From positions 1,674,001 through 1,738,000 of the forward strand of contig NC_050472.1 in the NCBI RefSeq assembly GCF_013373865.1: 64,000 bases of DNA, read 5' to 3'. The translations under genes and the position numbers were made by a program. Under the pieces are notes generated by a model, which saw nothing but the letters and a program-made list of their open reading frames with translations, did not search any database and was not told the DNA's origin. This DNA is from Monomorium pharaonis (taxonomy: Eukaryota; Arthropoda; Insecta; Hymenoptera; Formicidae). This document shows, in pieces, positions 1-12,030 of the stretch (position 1 is its first letter; every line of letters begins with the position of its first letter).

Positions 1-49
1 CTCCCCTTCTCTTTTCTTCTTTTTCTCTCTCTCTCTCTCTTTCTCTTTT
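1..49. repeat. Pyrimidine tract with (TC)n microsatellite
   Basis: The window opens in an almost pure pyrimidine tract whose core is an uninterrupted TC run at about 24-41. It may continue to the left of the window. Confidence 0.9.
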
Positions 50-1467
50 AACTTTGATTAACGGTGCGCGAGTATGATCGTCGGCGCGCTGTTTCCAAAT
101 GGCAAAGAACGAATTTACATCGCGCGGCAATCCATTTTCGACAGCTCGCCCGAGAACGTATGGCCATGAGTATTTGCAACGTGCGCCGTAATATCGAAGC
201 AACGGCAACCGATTGATTTTTCGATACCCGGGCACATAAACGCAAGATACCGACAGATACAAACGTGCCTTGTATATGAGTCCTTTAGCCAAATCAGCAC
301 TGTACGCGCCAACAGAGATGTTTTAATCGAAAATTTATCGGCTATGGGAATCTAGTAATAATTCATAATCTTTTCTCGTACGGGGCGCTTGGTTATATAT
401 CTTTGTAATTAAATACATTACACTCTGTTAGATTTAATCCCATTTCTGCCATGCCGGTTAACGACACCGCGCGTAATATTTTTACCAAAACTAATCGAAC
501 CTTCGGACTAATGTACGTGCGCGCGATAGTTTAGCCCGGCGTCAGGGCGTGTACCACCGTCTGAAAATTTCTCTCGGCGCGACGCGTCGCGGCGTGTACG
601 GTTATAGCTTCATAGATAGTTATAGCTATCGTTATAACTTCGCAGACAGTTGCGCGGTTATTCGTTGGCTGCGATTTACGAGTGACGAGCACATCATCGA
701 TCCCGAGCGGCATCGCGTCGGGCGACTGAAGCGTATAGAGTGTTATGTGCAGTCCGCCGCCGGCATCGCGGTGCAATTCATTTTCCGCCGATTTATCCGG
801 AAAGCCGTTGATGCCGAGAAGACTCGCGAGGCGGAGGCGCGAGGGGTTCACGGGACAATTGATTTCTTTCCTATCGCCAGCGTCAAGCCCCGCGTTGCCG
901 CGCGCGTCAAGGGTTACACGATCCATAACCCGCCCGGCACGGTCAGAAACGACTTGGAGGTGGGGCGCCGTAAATTCTCAGGGAGCGCTTTAAATTAAGC
1001 CACGTCTCGTCGACTAAAGAGAGGTATATACGATGTTATAAAATGGCGAAAAACCGGCAGCAACACCGGGTGTTGATTTTATTGTCAGTCCAGCTGTCCC
1101 ATCGATCTTCGCGTCGCTCTTTCTTCTCGTTTTTACGTTTTCTACAGATGTATACGTGTTCTCCGTGCTGAAAATAAGTTTATTCCATTTACAAGGTATA
1201 ATTTTATGTAACGTAGAAATTGGTTTTATGTCTAAAAGTGTGACAATAAAATTATCAACGTGAACTTGAAATATTGTGTCTTTATTTGAAGTTGGTAGGT
1301 TTTTAAATAGTGAATGAATGAATGAGAGATGCAGTGAATTATTATTCAATTATATTTCTACATATTTAAAAAAAAAAGTCGCTGTTATTTCATGTCAATT
1401 CAGTATAAATATTCAAAATACGAAATGACAAATGTACGTGTTTGATTTATCAGACTTTAACAGAGTA

Positions 1468-1502
1468 TGTGTGTGTGTGTGTGGGGAGGGGGAAGAGAGA
1501 GA
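1468..1502. repeat. (TG)n followed by purine-rich tract
   Basis: Eight TG units at 1468-1483 run directly into a G/A-rich tract to about 1502. Confidence 0.9.
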
Positions 1503-1770
1503 CTGTATGTTCTGAAATTTTATAGTATCTCTGTGTATTAAACTTTGTCAATTTTTTTCCTGATGCATATCAAATAGCATATGCTATATTCCATGAAATG
1601 CCGAAAATATGCATCATATATGTTTTGCGTATATGAAAAAACACGAGAATAAAATTATATAACAGATTGGAAATCTTCCATAAAAAGAAAAACTTCTGGT
1701 AACAGCTCATTATTATTGCTCAAGTTTTTATTGATGATATAATTTTAATTATTCTTTCTTTATATATATT

Positions 1771-1775
<5 letters not shown>

Positions 1776-1819
<44 letters not shown>
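1776..1819. repeat. (TA)n microsatellite
   Basis: An uninterrupted alternating T/A run of about 44 bp. A (CA)n run follows about 60 bp downstream. Confidence 0.95.
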
Positions 1820-1825
<6 letters not shown>

Positions 1826-1877
1826 CACACGTATGAATGAATGTATTATTTAACAATCTGTCAAGTATTATCAATTC

Positions 1878-1897
1878 CACACACACACACACACACA
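1878..1897. repeat. (CA)10 microsatellite
   Basis: Ten CA units without interruption. Confidence 0.95.
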
Positions 1898-4800
1898 TTT
1901 ATATTGGGAAATTTAATATTATCTTTAGATATTTTTTTCAATTCCATGATTTTCTTTGCATCGCAAGCAGCTCTCGCGTTTTCTCTTCATATCACGTGAG
2001 CCTCTATCCAATCATCTGTCTCTCGTTCCCGTTGATTCACCCAATAGGAAAGGAAATAGACAGCCGGTCCAGCTGATACTGTTCCGCTCCGGGTGCATAA
2101 TAGTCTAGTTAGTAGGTGCAGTCGGTACCAGATTCGATTAGCCTCGTTACAGTGGCGCGCGTTGTGTGGCAGCTTTAAACGACAAAGCGATACGTTTGAG
2201 CTACGTAACATTACATTTTTTCTGTTTGCATAGCGGACGTGCTACGTGGAAAATAATAAATATAATTGCGAAATAATTATCACGATACGCAGTTTGCTCT
2301 AAATCGCATAGAAGATTTTTTTTTTTATTACGCTTTTTTTGTATCATGTTATCGATTGCTGCTGCTTTAAATAGACCTTGTTGATAACGAAGAGTACATT
2401 TTGTAAAAAAACATTCTATGAATTTTAATATTGTCAGTTTTTAATAATATTCAATGGCACACAACTGTAAAGGATGTACTTTTTTATTTTTATTTCTCGT
2501 TGCAATTTTGAATTACATTTAGAGTTAAAATAGTCAAAGCCAAGTTAATTATTATTACATAGATAAAATTAATTTCGATAAGAATAAGAGATCCCCGCCG
2601 AAATTTCCAAACATCTAGCTTTCGAATGTCGATAAAGGCACCGCAATGCCAATTTTGTGAGGGCAATAAATTATTACGCCGGCATACGCGGTTGGCAATA
2701 CGTCATGCTGCCAGGTAGTTTAACGTCTCGTAGTGGACGGTAATATATTTTTTTCTACATCGATGCATGTCGCCCGTCTATATCGCCTGTCGTTAACCTG
2801 CTATGCAGATATCGTTTTCCATTCGGCAAACTTTTATGAATCGCTCGTAGTCTGTTGATCGTTATAACTTGCTCGCATGTAAAAGTTAGAGTTACAGGCT
2901 GACGCGAATGCCTAGGAAAAACGATGCCTCCGATCGAGGAAGACGTTCATAGATCGCGCAAAAACTTTTAACGCGTTTGCTTGGCCTCCTTCTCCCACGT
3001 GCCAATTTGTATCCTTCGAGTGGATAATGGCTCGCCATTCGTTTCTGATTGTACACGGACTGATGCATTTAACGTTATCGCTTGTAGCGGCTAAATTTTA
3101 TTTACCGTTTATTTTAAAGCAAGTTTTCTTCGGCTTACATCCGCGTTCATCGCGTGGAACTTTTAGTTTTGCTGTACTATCGACAGCTAGATGACGTGTT
3201 TTTAAAGTCCGAGCTTGACGCAAATGCGGCTGACACAAATGTGATAATCTATTGGCAATTACGTGCTTTTTTCTCTTTTTTTATTTTTTAAACTATATTT
3301 ATCTAACACCTTTTGTCTCATTTTTAACTCACACTTTGCGAGGACTACTCTGTATGTGCAATTTAATCCCGTATTGTAGAACATAACACGCTTTACAGAA
3401 CTGTATTTCAAGAGGAAAATATAGTTGACGTTTTAGAATGTCTTACCTCTCAAAATATGTCTTGTTTTTTTATTTTCTAATAATCTACTTCAAATTTATT
3501 GTTATAAGTTTGTTAAAACAGAAATACTTTGTCAACATCTTACAATTAGTCATTATTTTTGGATTATATCGATATATTTGTAGATGTTTTATCAAACAGA
3601 AAGAACTCTTGATCATTCTGACGTCGATTACAATGATTCAAAATCGTGATAATTATTTTCTGATATTGGATCGAACACGGAGGAGAAAGATGGTTAAAGC
3701 TGCTTTATCCGGAGTGATGGATGCGGCGGTCATAGCTCATTATTGGTTCCATTATATTCGCTTCCTCAAGCCGCGTCCGCCCACTGACGGACAAGCTGTT
3801 CGATCGACCTGTCCTTTTATCGTATAACGAAACTGACCGTTGGTTATGGTATACCGCTATCGTCGATCAGAGATCCGTTCACGTACATGCCGTACACGTA
3901 CAGTATCAAGGCAGTATCACGGGGCCTACGGTCAAATGTTAATGTAGGTAGACCCCAATGGTATCAACTGTCACGTAAGTGGTCACTCGGGAATAACCTG
4001 AATAATTAAAGTTGTGTCTCTCGATTAATGTGTATTAGATAGAACACGAAAAATATATTAGTGAGACATATTTAGAAAAAAAATAGAGACTTAAGAAAAT
4101 TGATTTTGATATTTCTTTTGGAAAAAAAGGGACTACTATTAATAAAAAAAACTACATGCTTTTTTAGAAGGTGATAATGATCAATCACACTTATTCTGTG
4201 TATAAAAGCTTTTTAAAATAAATAATAATCTTACAACCTTGTAAATTCTAAATTTGATAATTTTTTTTTCAAAAATTTACATTTTTAAAAATGTTTTTTA
4301 TATATACGTATATACGAAACGCAACATAAACAGAAAAAATATATAAAACAAAATTAATAATAATAAATTAAAAAGAGATACCTAAAAATTGTGGCTTATT
4401 AGCACAGTCGCCTATTTCTCTCGAAAATTTTGATAAAATATAGTTTAGAACGTGTTTGAGAACTCTCTTTGTCGCTTTACTAAGAAGAAGAGCATCAGAG
4501 CGCGAGAAGTTGCCTTAATACGATGAAGTAGTCCTTCGAGGCATACGGTTATGCTGATAATAGCGAGGTAGGCGAGGTAGGTCAGCAAAGAAGCGATAAA
4601 ACTTCCTCGAGAGGTTCTTCCCTCTTCTGCTTTTCTGCGACACAACAATGCCGTTCAAGCCTCTCTAGGCGGTTACGTTCCTCACCATGAGTAGTAAATG
4701 ACTTGATCTGACAGTGCCCATGTCTTACGATGGACGGCGACTTGCTCGAAAAAAGTTGACATCATTTGGGTACTAGAGAGAATCGACACACATGTAATTA

Positions 4801-6584
4801 TCGCGAAGAAATACAGTTTCCAATCGCGCGGCCTGCTTCCCTTTAAACACTTTAAATGTGGTACATGAAATATTTCGGGTCGCTGCCAGGTCGAATTTTT
4901 CTTTCCGCGCTGCGCCGAGTTCGAGCGAGCAGCTTGTATTGGCCTTTCCGTTGCAGAACAATCGCATGCGGTTTATCGCGCGCTCTCGCAATTAACTGGC
5001 GCTGTGAATTTAATGCGTTCGACAGCCTGGCGAGTAATTGGTTTATTCCATCATGACGTTTGCACTGGTAAAATTAAATTATCAATGAAGCATTATATTA
5101 ATTTAACTAAATTGGATTTATATAGAGTATTTTTTAAATCGTTAATACTTAAGGAATGTTCATAATAGGGATATACAAACGTTTTCTGAGCTTCTCGAAA
5201 GTAGATCTATATGGATTTCTCAACGAATAAAATTATTCTGAGTAATGTGATTAATTATATTTTTCCGAACATAATCCGTTATTTGAGAACACGCAATTGC
5301 TTTTAATACTAACAATAAATAGCACATAGCTGGTATATAATAAAAAACAAGGATTGTTCATTAAATATTTAGGTAATCCATCATCCGATTTGCATTTTAC
5401 AGCATGACGTTAACTGTAATACCACAATTGTATATTATATACGAGAATATCTAAAATCAATTGTAAGTTAAAAATAGCACACTTAAGAATAGAAGTGGAC
5501 AACTACATAAGTTTAGCGCGTGGACTAATAGTCGATAACCGTGATACGTCAGTTCGATAAATAATAGAAAATGCTAGCTGCAAATACATAGCAGGAATGC
5601 CAATGAACAAATGAACTCAAAAGCGGATACGCTATGATTTTATTTTTTATGGTACAGTATTTTAATTCTGTTGCGTTAACAGTTTGTTATTTCCCTGAAT
5701 AACCCGGTTTACGATTAAATCTGCATTATAACGATTAATTAAAATTTTCAGGTACTCGCGAATTATCCGTATCTTATTTTTCGTAGCAGCACGATCTCGA
5801 GCGTGCATAGCGTGGACTGCAAAGTCGTTTTGGTTCTTGTTCCAAGTAAGATTTATACGCGCTCGTAAAAGAACTTTTCTCGGAATTGGTTTTGTTTCTT
5901 TTTGCCGATACAATTTTCTTTGTCTCAGAGAAGGTGTGTCGTGAAATTCATTGCGTATAATCATCTATCATTGCGAGTGATGTCGTCTAATCATAATTTA
6001 CGGCACGTATATGATTTTTCCTCTAGATAATTCGTTTTCCAAATTTCATTAATTTTGGATGATGACTTATCGTAAGCTTTGCAATACGACTGTCAAACTG
6101 CGAAACTTACATTTTAAGCAAAATTTATGTTTCTCCATGAAATTGTCCTTTTGAATTTGCTGTCCATCGAGATTTTATACGAAATGGCCATTTCTTAAAT
6201 TATTGCAGTGAAAGTTTTTACTGAAGAAATGTTCCGCTCGCTTATAAATCGTACTCGTAAATTTTTCTATTTTCTTTCGAAACGACTCCAAAGTAGAACA
6301 ACTGTTTAAAATAAAAAACAAATTAAATTATCATTCTTTTTTTTTACTTACATGTAGTTTCTAATTTAATAGTTAAATATATACAGTGTTCGTTTTTCAT
6401 TTAATAGCTTGCTTTATTATGCAGTCTGATGTTTTGCTACATTAAAAGGATCTTTTATAATAATAGATTTTATGATATGTGATTCGAAATAATAAGTATA
6501 TATTTGTGTTTTAATGTTTACATGAATTTTAATTAAACGTTAAATATTATTTGATCGCGAAGCGTTATTTCTGTCTCATTTGAC

Positions 6585-6882
6585 AGGAGAATGTTTCATT
6601 AGTACCACATTTTCTAATTACCTCTGACTTTATTTCTACTTTGTGTGCGTAATGAGTTGTAAAGTCATCACCGGTCCTTTAATGTCGCAACACAAAATAG
6701 CCTTAAGATAATTGATGCTTGCGAGATGTGGATTCTGGCGTATACGTCAGAGAGATAGAGAGAAAGAGAATAAGAGAGAGAGAGAGAGCGAGAGAGAAGA
6801 GAGATATCAACGAACCCTGTACCGAGGCATGCATTACAAAGGAACGCGTAATTTATTGTTAAAGGGGTGGACAAGGCGTACG
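6585..6882 (+). promoter_or_regulatory. Putative 5' leader of nAChR alpha1 with acceptor-like site, uORFs and GA repeat
   Basis: A pyrimidine-rich stretch ends in an AG at 6585-6586 and could be the acceptor for the exon carrying the start codon, with 5' UTR from 6587. The leader would then hold a 3-codon uORF at 6591-6602 and a 19-codon uORF at 6652-6711, whose TAA stop is in the receptor reading frame. After that stop the receptor frame stays open from an ATG at 6715 through the GA microsatellite (6749-6805) to the signal peptide. In-frame ATGs at 6715 and 6829 precede the preferred start at 6883. Leader status is inferred; no transcript evidence is available. Confidence 0.45.
6749..6805 (+). 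repeat. Imperfect (GA)n repeat just upstream of the receptor start codon
   Basis: This is a GA-rich microsatellite with TA and AA interruptions, 78 bp before the preferred ATG. On the plus strand it is open in the receptor frame and would read as an Arg/Glu-rich string. GAGA elements are bound by Trithorax-like/GAGA factor in insect promoters, so a promoter role is possible. Length polymorphism is an equally good explanation. Confidence 0.85.
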
Positions 6883-7140
6883 ATGCTTAGGGATGCTTGG
6901 ACGAACGACGGTGGGAAAGGCTGGTGGCGATGGTGGTCCAGGTTGGGCGGATTGCTGGCGATGGCGGCAGCCATATCCTGTCTCGTTGCCCCGTTTCCGG
7001 GCGCCTCGGCCAATCCGGAAGCGAAGCGTCTGTACGATGACCTGCTGTCGAACTACAACCGCCTCATTCGCCCTGTTGGCAACAACAGCGATCGCCTGAC
7101 TGTCAAAATGGGACTACGCCTCTCCCAGCTTATCGAAGTT
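6883..7140 (+). CDS. nAChRalpha1: Nicotinic acetylcholine receptor alpha1 subunit, coding exon 1 (signal peptide and mature residues 1-43)
   Basis: First coding exon (86 codons) of a Cys-loop ligand-gated cation channel subunit, the neuronal acetylcholine receptor targeted by neonicotinoids. From ATG 6883 the protein has a basic, Trp-rich n-region (RWWSR), a hydrophobic core (GLLAMAAAISCLVA) and an A-S-A cleavage site before Asn1 (codon 7012). The mature start NPEAKRLYDDLLSNYNRLIR is the hallmark of insect alpha1-alpha4 subunits. The following PVGNNSDRLTVKMGLRLSQL matches my recall of alpha1 better than alpha2 or alpha3. Asn24 sits in an N-N-S sequon. The exon ends GAA GTT before donor GTGAGT at 7141, phase 0. 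ATG 6883 was chosen for its A at -3 and the complete signal peptide. ATG 6961 is an alternative that leaves a short signal; 6829 and 6715 are less likely. Reading through the donor would add 33 codons to a stop after 7239. Confidence 0.9.
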
Positions 7141-8925
7141 GTGAGTAGACCCCACTTAACCCTATTATCCTACCGCATGAATAGCGTTTATACTCTATAT
7201 AGAGGGTTTGCGTCCTCGGGACGCACACCAGATATGTGAAGCAAGAGTCCTTGGTTGTGAAATAGTCCAACGTGTTTCATCGATTGGGCCGAGTCAGAGG
7301 GAACGATATCGGGATGTATTGTTTCGTTAACGAAGTCGGCAAAGCACCAGGTATTACGGGTAGTGATGGATTTTAAGCATGAATAAGAGCCGCACTTCAT
7401 CCTCTTTTTCTTTTTATTTCTTTGCAATTTTTGCGTTAGTTAAAATGATAAAAATATTGGATTATATTTCAAATTGCGTTACGCGTTTAAATTACAAACG
7501 CGTGTTATCATGCATAATATTTTCTCTTACGAATACTGTGCTTTCGAAAGATGTGACAATTTTAAAAAATAATCTCTCCATAAACTCTAAAACTTAATAA
7601 TTTGTAACGTACAATTCTGTGTCAGGTTTTAGTAAAGTATGCTTGCATTTCCTCTCAATTATATGACTTGCATTGTACTGCACTATACTATTTTCGCAAT
7701 AGTGACGTGCGTGTATGATGCAAATTCGAAACAATGTAATGCTCGAGGCTCACTTTCAACTGTTATTAGAAGCTGCTAATTAGAAATTCTAGTTATCAAT
7801 GTACATATTGTTAATTAAATTGATTAAACTGTTTACTTCATTTTAATGAGATTCATGGTATATGTTAAGGAATAAAATATTTCACAATCATTTACTCTTT
7901 TACTATCTATATTTCTCTTTTTTATTTATACATTTTCTGGTTACATACATTGTACGAAAAACAATTTATAACAAAACACGTTTTGTGTTCATAATGGTAT
8001 CAAACTTAATTTATATAATAAACTAATTAGTAAAATAAGTATAAAATCAATGTATTAAATGTAATACATAAACAAACGTGAATTAAACGTAGTCAAAATC
8101 GAATGTACTGTGGTAAATAGATTGTAAAATAGACTTTTATTTTCTTGAAATTGCATACAGCGCGTTGCGGTTTTTCATCATAGTTTCGAATATTCATCTT
8201 GACATTTTCGTCCATTCGCAGTTGTACGATTATTATTTGTCTATCTAGAAAGATACTTGCGTTTGTAACGTATGTATGTGTGTGCGTATGCGGAATATGG
8301 ATTCTGTACTAGATGACTGATAACGGTCGTCCGCGTACTTGCGGTGATAAGTTGGATTCCGGGAGTTCCTTTGCCGGAAACGGAACTAATTTACAAGCGA
8401 AGGGATTCGTGGCACTCGAGCTATTAATTGCCATAATCTGATCGTCAGTAATCAATCGCGTCTCGCGACGAGGAACGTTCGAAACTAAACATACACGTAC
8501 GCACATACGTATACGCGGAGATGCACTTCTCGGTCGATCGATGTGTTAGAATTACGTTGATTGTCCCCGTTCCCCGCATTGTCTCCCCCGGTTATTACAT
8601 TCGAGTTACATGCCTGCGATCCAAATTTCGGTGGTAATTGCCTCGATCATGGATCGCTATCGACTAATACATGCCTCAGTCTAAACCATAATTAATTTGT
8701 TATCGGCTGTTATCAACGCGCCTACTGTCGCACATTATCGACGTAGGATTTATATTATCAGTACCAAGATTCCATGCAATGTTGGTACTAATGATTATTG
8801 CATTCAAAAAGCAATAGGTGCTTGGATTCAAGAGATATTAAAAATTTAATGTTGCTGCTATTTAATGAATCAAATTAATTTTTGCTAAATTAAATTAATT
8901 TCTTTTCATTTTTCTTAACCCTTTT

Positions 8926-8944
8926 ACACGCGCGCGCACACGCA

Positions 8945-9039
<95 letters not shown>

Positions 9040-9059
9040 GTGCGCGCGCGCGCGCGCAC
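8926..9059. repeat. 134-bp alternating purine-pyrimidine tract, (CA)n flanked by (CG)n
   Basis: A long (CA)n core is flanked on both sides by CG-rich alternation, with mixed CG/CA at 8928-8950 and CG from about 9037. Purine-pyrimidine alternation is unbroken across the tract, which is a classic Z-DNA-prone sequence. Confidence 0.95.
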
Positions 9060-11238
9060 TTTATAATTATGAAAATGTAAATTAAGTCTATTTTTTGAAA
9101 ATAATTTTCGATAAAGAAACGTGATTATTAGTGTCTAAATTTAATTTATGTCCACCACGTTTATTAAGAACATATCGTTTTTACTGTTACATTTTATCGT
9201 TTAAACATCAAATGAAAATTTCAACATTCTTGAACGCTTTCATACTCGTTGGCAATTTTAAACGAAAGCTTGTACAATTCCGCTTTTCGAAATCTCGTTA
9301 TCGTTACGCGAATGCAATAATTGCCGAACGCGAAATCACCCGTTCAGTTTATAATGGTTGCCCGTCTACAATGTTTATGATTCACTCAAAACTATCGCAC
9401 TTGGTTGTGGCACATGTAACTTTTCACTGACTGAAAGTCTCGTTGCGAGGCCAGTAAATAGTAATTACTGCAGCAGTACGCGCAACGAACTCGTTTGTTG
9501 TACATACATGCACATCCGTAGAATTGACAAAACGTCACGGCTGATCGGATTCCACTAGCGGAAAGATAGCGGGAAAAGTAACGAATGTGGACCTTTAGAG
9601 ATCGCGTTATCTAAAGTCGCTATGCCGGAAGCGTCGATGTTTAATCGAGATTCGATCGATACTTAACGGATATCATCGGATATCACATCGCTTTCTGTTT
9701 CACGTGACGACACTTGCTATGCGACGGCCAACGCCCGCTTTTCACACCAGCGCGCAGCGGCTCAACAAAAGCTGCGAAATTCGATCGATAGTCAGAGAGG
9801 CTAACTAGCCGATTGTTTCTTCACATAAGTGGCTATACCAGTTTACCGCGAGTGAGAGAAACAGGAGTATACGGTGAAGAAAGGAAGTGAGAGCATTCAT
9901 TTAATTGTCAGAGTTACATCTCAAAACTTCAAAAGTGTCGACTAACAATAGGTACTCTTCCGCATTGGCAAGTTTAGACGTACATTTGACACTGTAGCGA
10001 GTATATTCTTACGATCGTTATCGAAATTATTAGTTGTCGCGTAAGATTGGAATGTCTTTCGTTGAAATGTAATAAGTCGGGTGTAACTTCGAATGAGATA
10101 AAAAAGTTTTTTTATGCCAAAAACAAGTAAAAATGTAGATGAAAAATTTTTTATATGTCTATTTATTTTCTTCGTTGTATCCATGCTCACGCGTCTGTTG
10201 ACTTGGAAAACTCGTCTCACTCGCAATCTTGGAATTTATATATTATATATTTATATGTAATTACATATATTACATCTATTTTGACACCTTCGCCGAATAA
10301 ATTTATCTCACGTAGAAAAAGCCTTTGTAGAAATATGGTATGCTCTTTACAAAAGCGCGAATGATCATGAGAGTGCCGTGTAGATTAGGAGTGCAGACCA
10401 AGTTTGCGCAGACGGACGATGGCGCGTATACGTTAATCGATGGTCGAAAGTAGCGAGAGATCGGAATGGTATCCCAGCGGGCTCGTAAGAGGACCAATTT
10501 TCCGCGCCGTAGTGTCCTACCATTATTTACACGGCCTCCTTTTCAAGGTAATCACCTCCTTAGAATCGCAGCTGTTCTCTCCTCTCACTCCCTCTTTCCG
10601 TTGACTCGACATAGTCTCGCGATTCGGTTCTACGGGGATTTACGAGCGACGGCAACGGCAGGCAGTGAGATTGACTTTTACTTCCGCGGCTGCGGCTCGA
10701 GACCGTTCAGGTCCCATACTTTCTCCTTCTTCTTTTCCTTTATTGCGAAAGGATTTCCTTGTTGTGTGGAAACGTGAGGAATCGCGAGAACGCTAACTCG
10801 AAAGCCTTTTTACTCGGCAAACTTCGGTAAATTACGGTTCGATCGTTCCGCATTATGTGGCTGCAAGTAACCGCTGTTATTAAATCAATATCTCGTACGA
10901 AAAATACGGTACTTTTTGGTTCTGAAGTAAAAAGACAAATGTATCTTACATCCGTACATACAAACATCTTTCCTTTTTCTTCTATTCCTTCCTTTTATAG
11001 CAATTTTAAAAATTACTTATTGTTTTTTTCTTTCTCTTGAAAATCTTTTAAGTCACGGTTTATACATAATTTGTTTTCGTCGTGTAATATCAACGTGTAC
11101 ACTTCATAAGATTAAAATTATTGAAGTAACTTCTAATGGCAAGGCCATTATATAATAGATTTCATAACTGTAAACCACGATCGAAAAGCATTACATCAGC
11201 GTCGCCAAATTCTCGCGCGAAATAACAGAATTTCCGCT

Positions 11239-11390
11239 CAGCTGTCATTGGTTACGCGGTCGATTGCATCGATCTACCAATTTTGATCGTTGAACAGACA
11301 TTCGAGCAGCACAGCTGCGGTATATAACCGGAGTGGACACGGATGATTGCGTCGCAAGTGGGCGAGGATGCGAGTGTGACACGAGGGTGA
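11239..11390 (+). promoter_or_regulatory. Promoter-like cluster inside intron 1
   Basis: The cluster contains two CAGCTG E-boxes (11239-11244 and 11312-11317), an inverted CCAAT box (ATTGG, 11247-11251) and a TATATAA box (11321-11327). About 60 bp further on is a donor-like GAGG|GTGAGA (exon-like side ends at 11386). The spacing would fit a start near 11350 and a short noncoding first exon. No known gene follows in frame, so this is a candidate only. Confidence 0.25.
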
Positions 11391-11706
11391 GATGGTACTT
11401 TCAGTCTACGGCGTCGGTCGATGATAAGGGTTCATTTGCGGTGCCGCGAACTCACTCGCCCTTAACAGCCCTCGGGTTATCGACTTTTCATTTCTTCCAA
11501 TTAAATGCGAACGCTCCGGACGTTTCGACGGAAACCGAAGCGCACGTTCGTCGTGCTGAAATTCTGCGCGCGTGCTTCTCCTTCGAACGCGATGTCTGAG
11601 TAAACGTAGAGTTTATTACGGGTCAATTACGGATTATCATCGTTTATTTTCGTTAGAAGATAGATGTACTTATCTTTGCTCCATTAGGTCTGCGACTTTT
11701 CTTGCA

Positions 11707-11742
11707 AAGTGTATATTGTTCTCCAAGTGTATATTGTTCTCT
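11707..11742. repeat. 18-bp tandem duplication
   Basis: Two adjacent 18-bp copies (11707-11724 and 11725-11742), AAGTGTATATTGTTCTCC and the same with a final T, differ at one base. Confidence 0.9.
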
Positions 11743-11994
11743 CCATTATTTTCGCGATTTTTACGAAAAATGTTTTGAGTTTTGATAATGCTGACATTTT
11801 ACATATATTTTACGTATTTATCCTAAAATATTTGTATAAAATTAGCGCATATATATAAAGATAAATAATTTGATAATCTAAAGTAATAATGATGAGAAAC
11901 GTTTGTTACTATTATTTTTGTGCAAAAATAACACCTTATTTATTTAATTATTATTTTGTGAAGATATATTTTGAAAAAATATATTTTTATATCT

Positions 11995-12030
11995 GTTGTT
12001 AGCTTTTTAAAAGTTGTTAGCTTTTTAAAT
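11995..12030. repeat. 18-bp tandem duplication
   Basis: GTTGTTAGCTTTTTAAAA is followed directly by the same 18-mer with a final T. This is the second 18-bp doublet within about 300 bp; the two are unrelated in sequence. Confidence 0.85.

Larger units (their letters stand above)
1..6586. other. Upstream flanking DNA with no supported gene
   Basis: I see no coding exon in this stretch. It is AT-rich with several microsatellites and one GC-rich patch near 530-1000. There the plus strand stays open for 149 codons (549-998) while the minus strand is open for 131 codons (531-926). Two-strand openness is what a local dip in stop codons produces, and neither translation shows a domain I recognise. 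The stretch probably holds the promoter and any 5' untranslated exons of the receptor gene downstream, but I cannot place a transcription start. Other open frames here, such as 3438-3827 and 5662-5964, are AT-rich and of low complexity. Confidence 0.6.

Noticed and set aside
7141..7239. Extension of the exon 1 frame beyond 7140
   Set aside because: A good GTGAGT donor lies exactly where the receptor family breaks, and the following codons do not match any receptor sequence.
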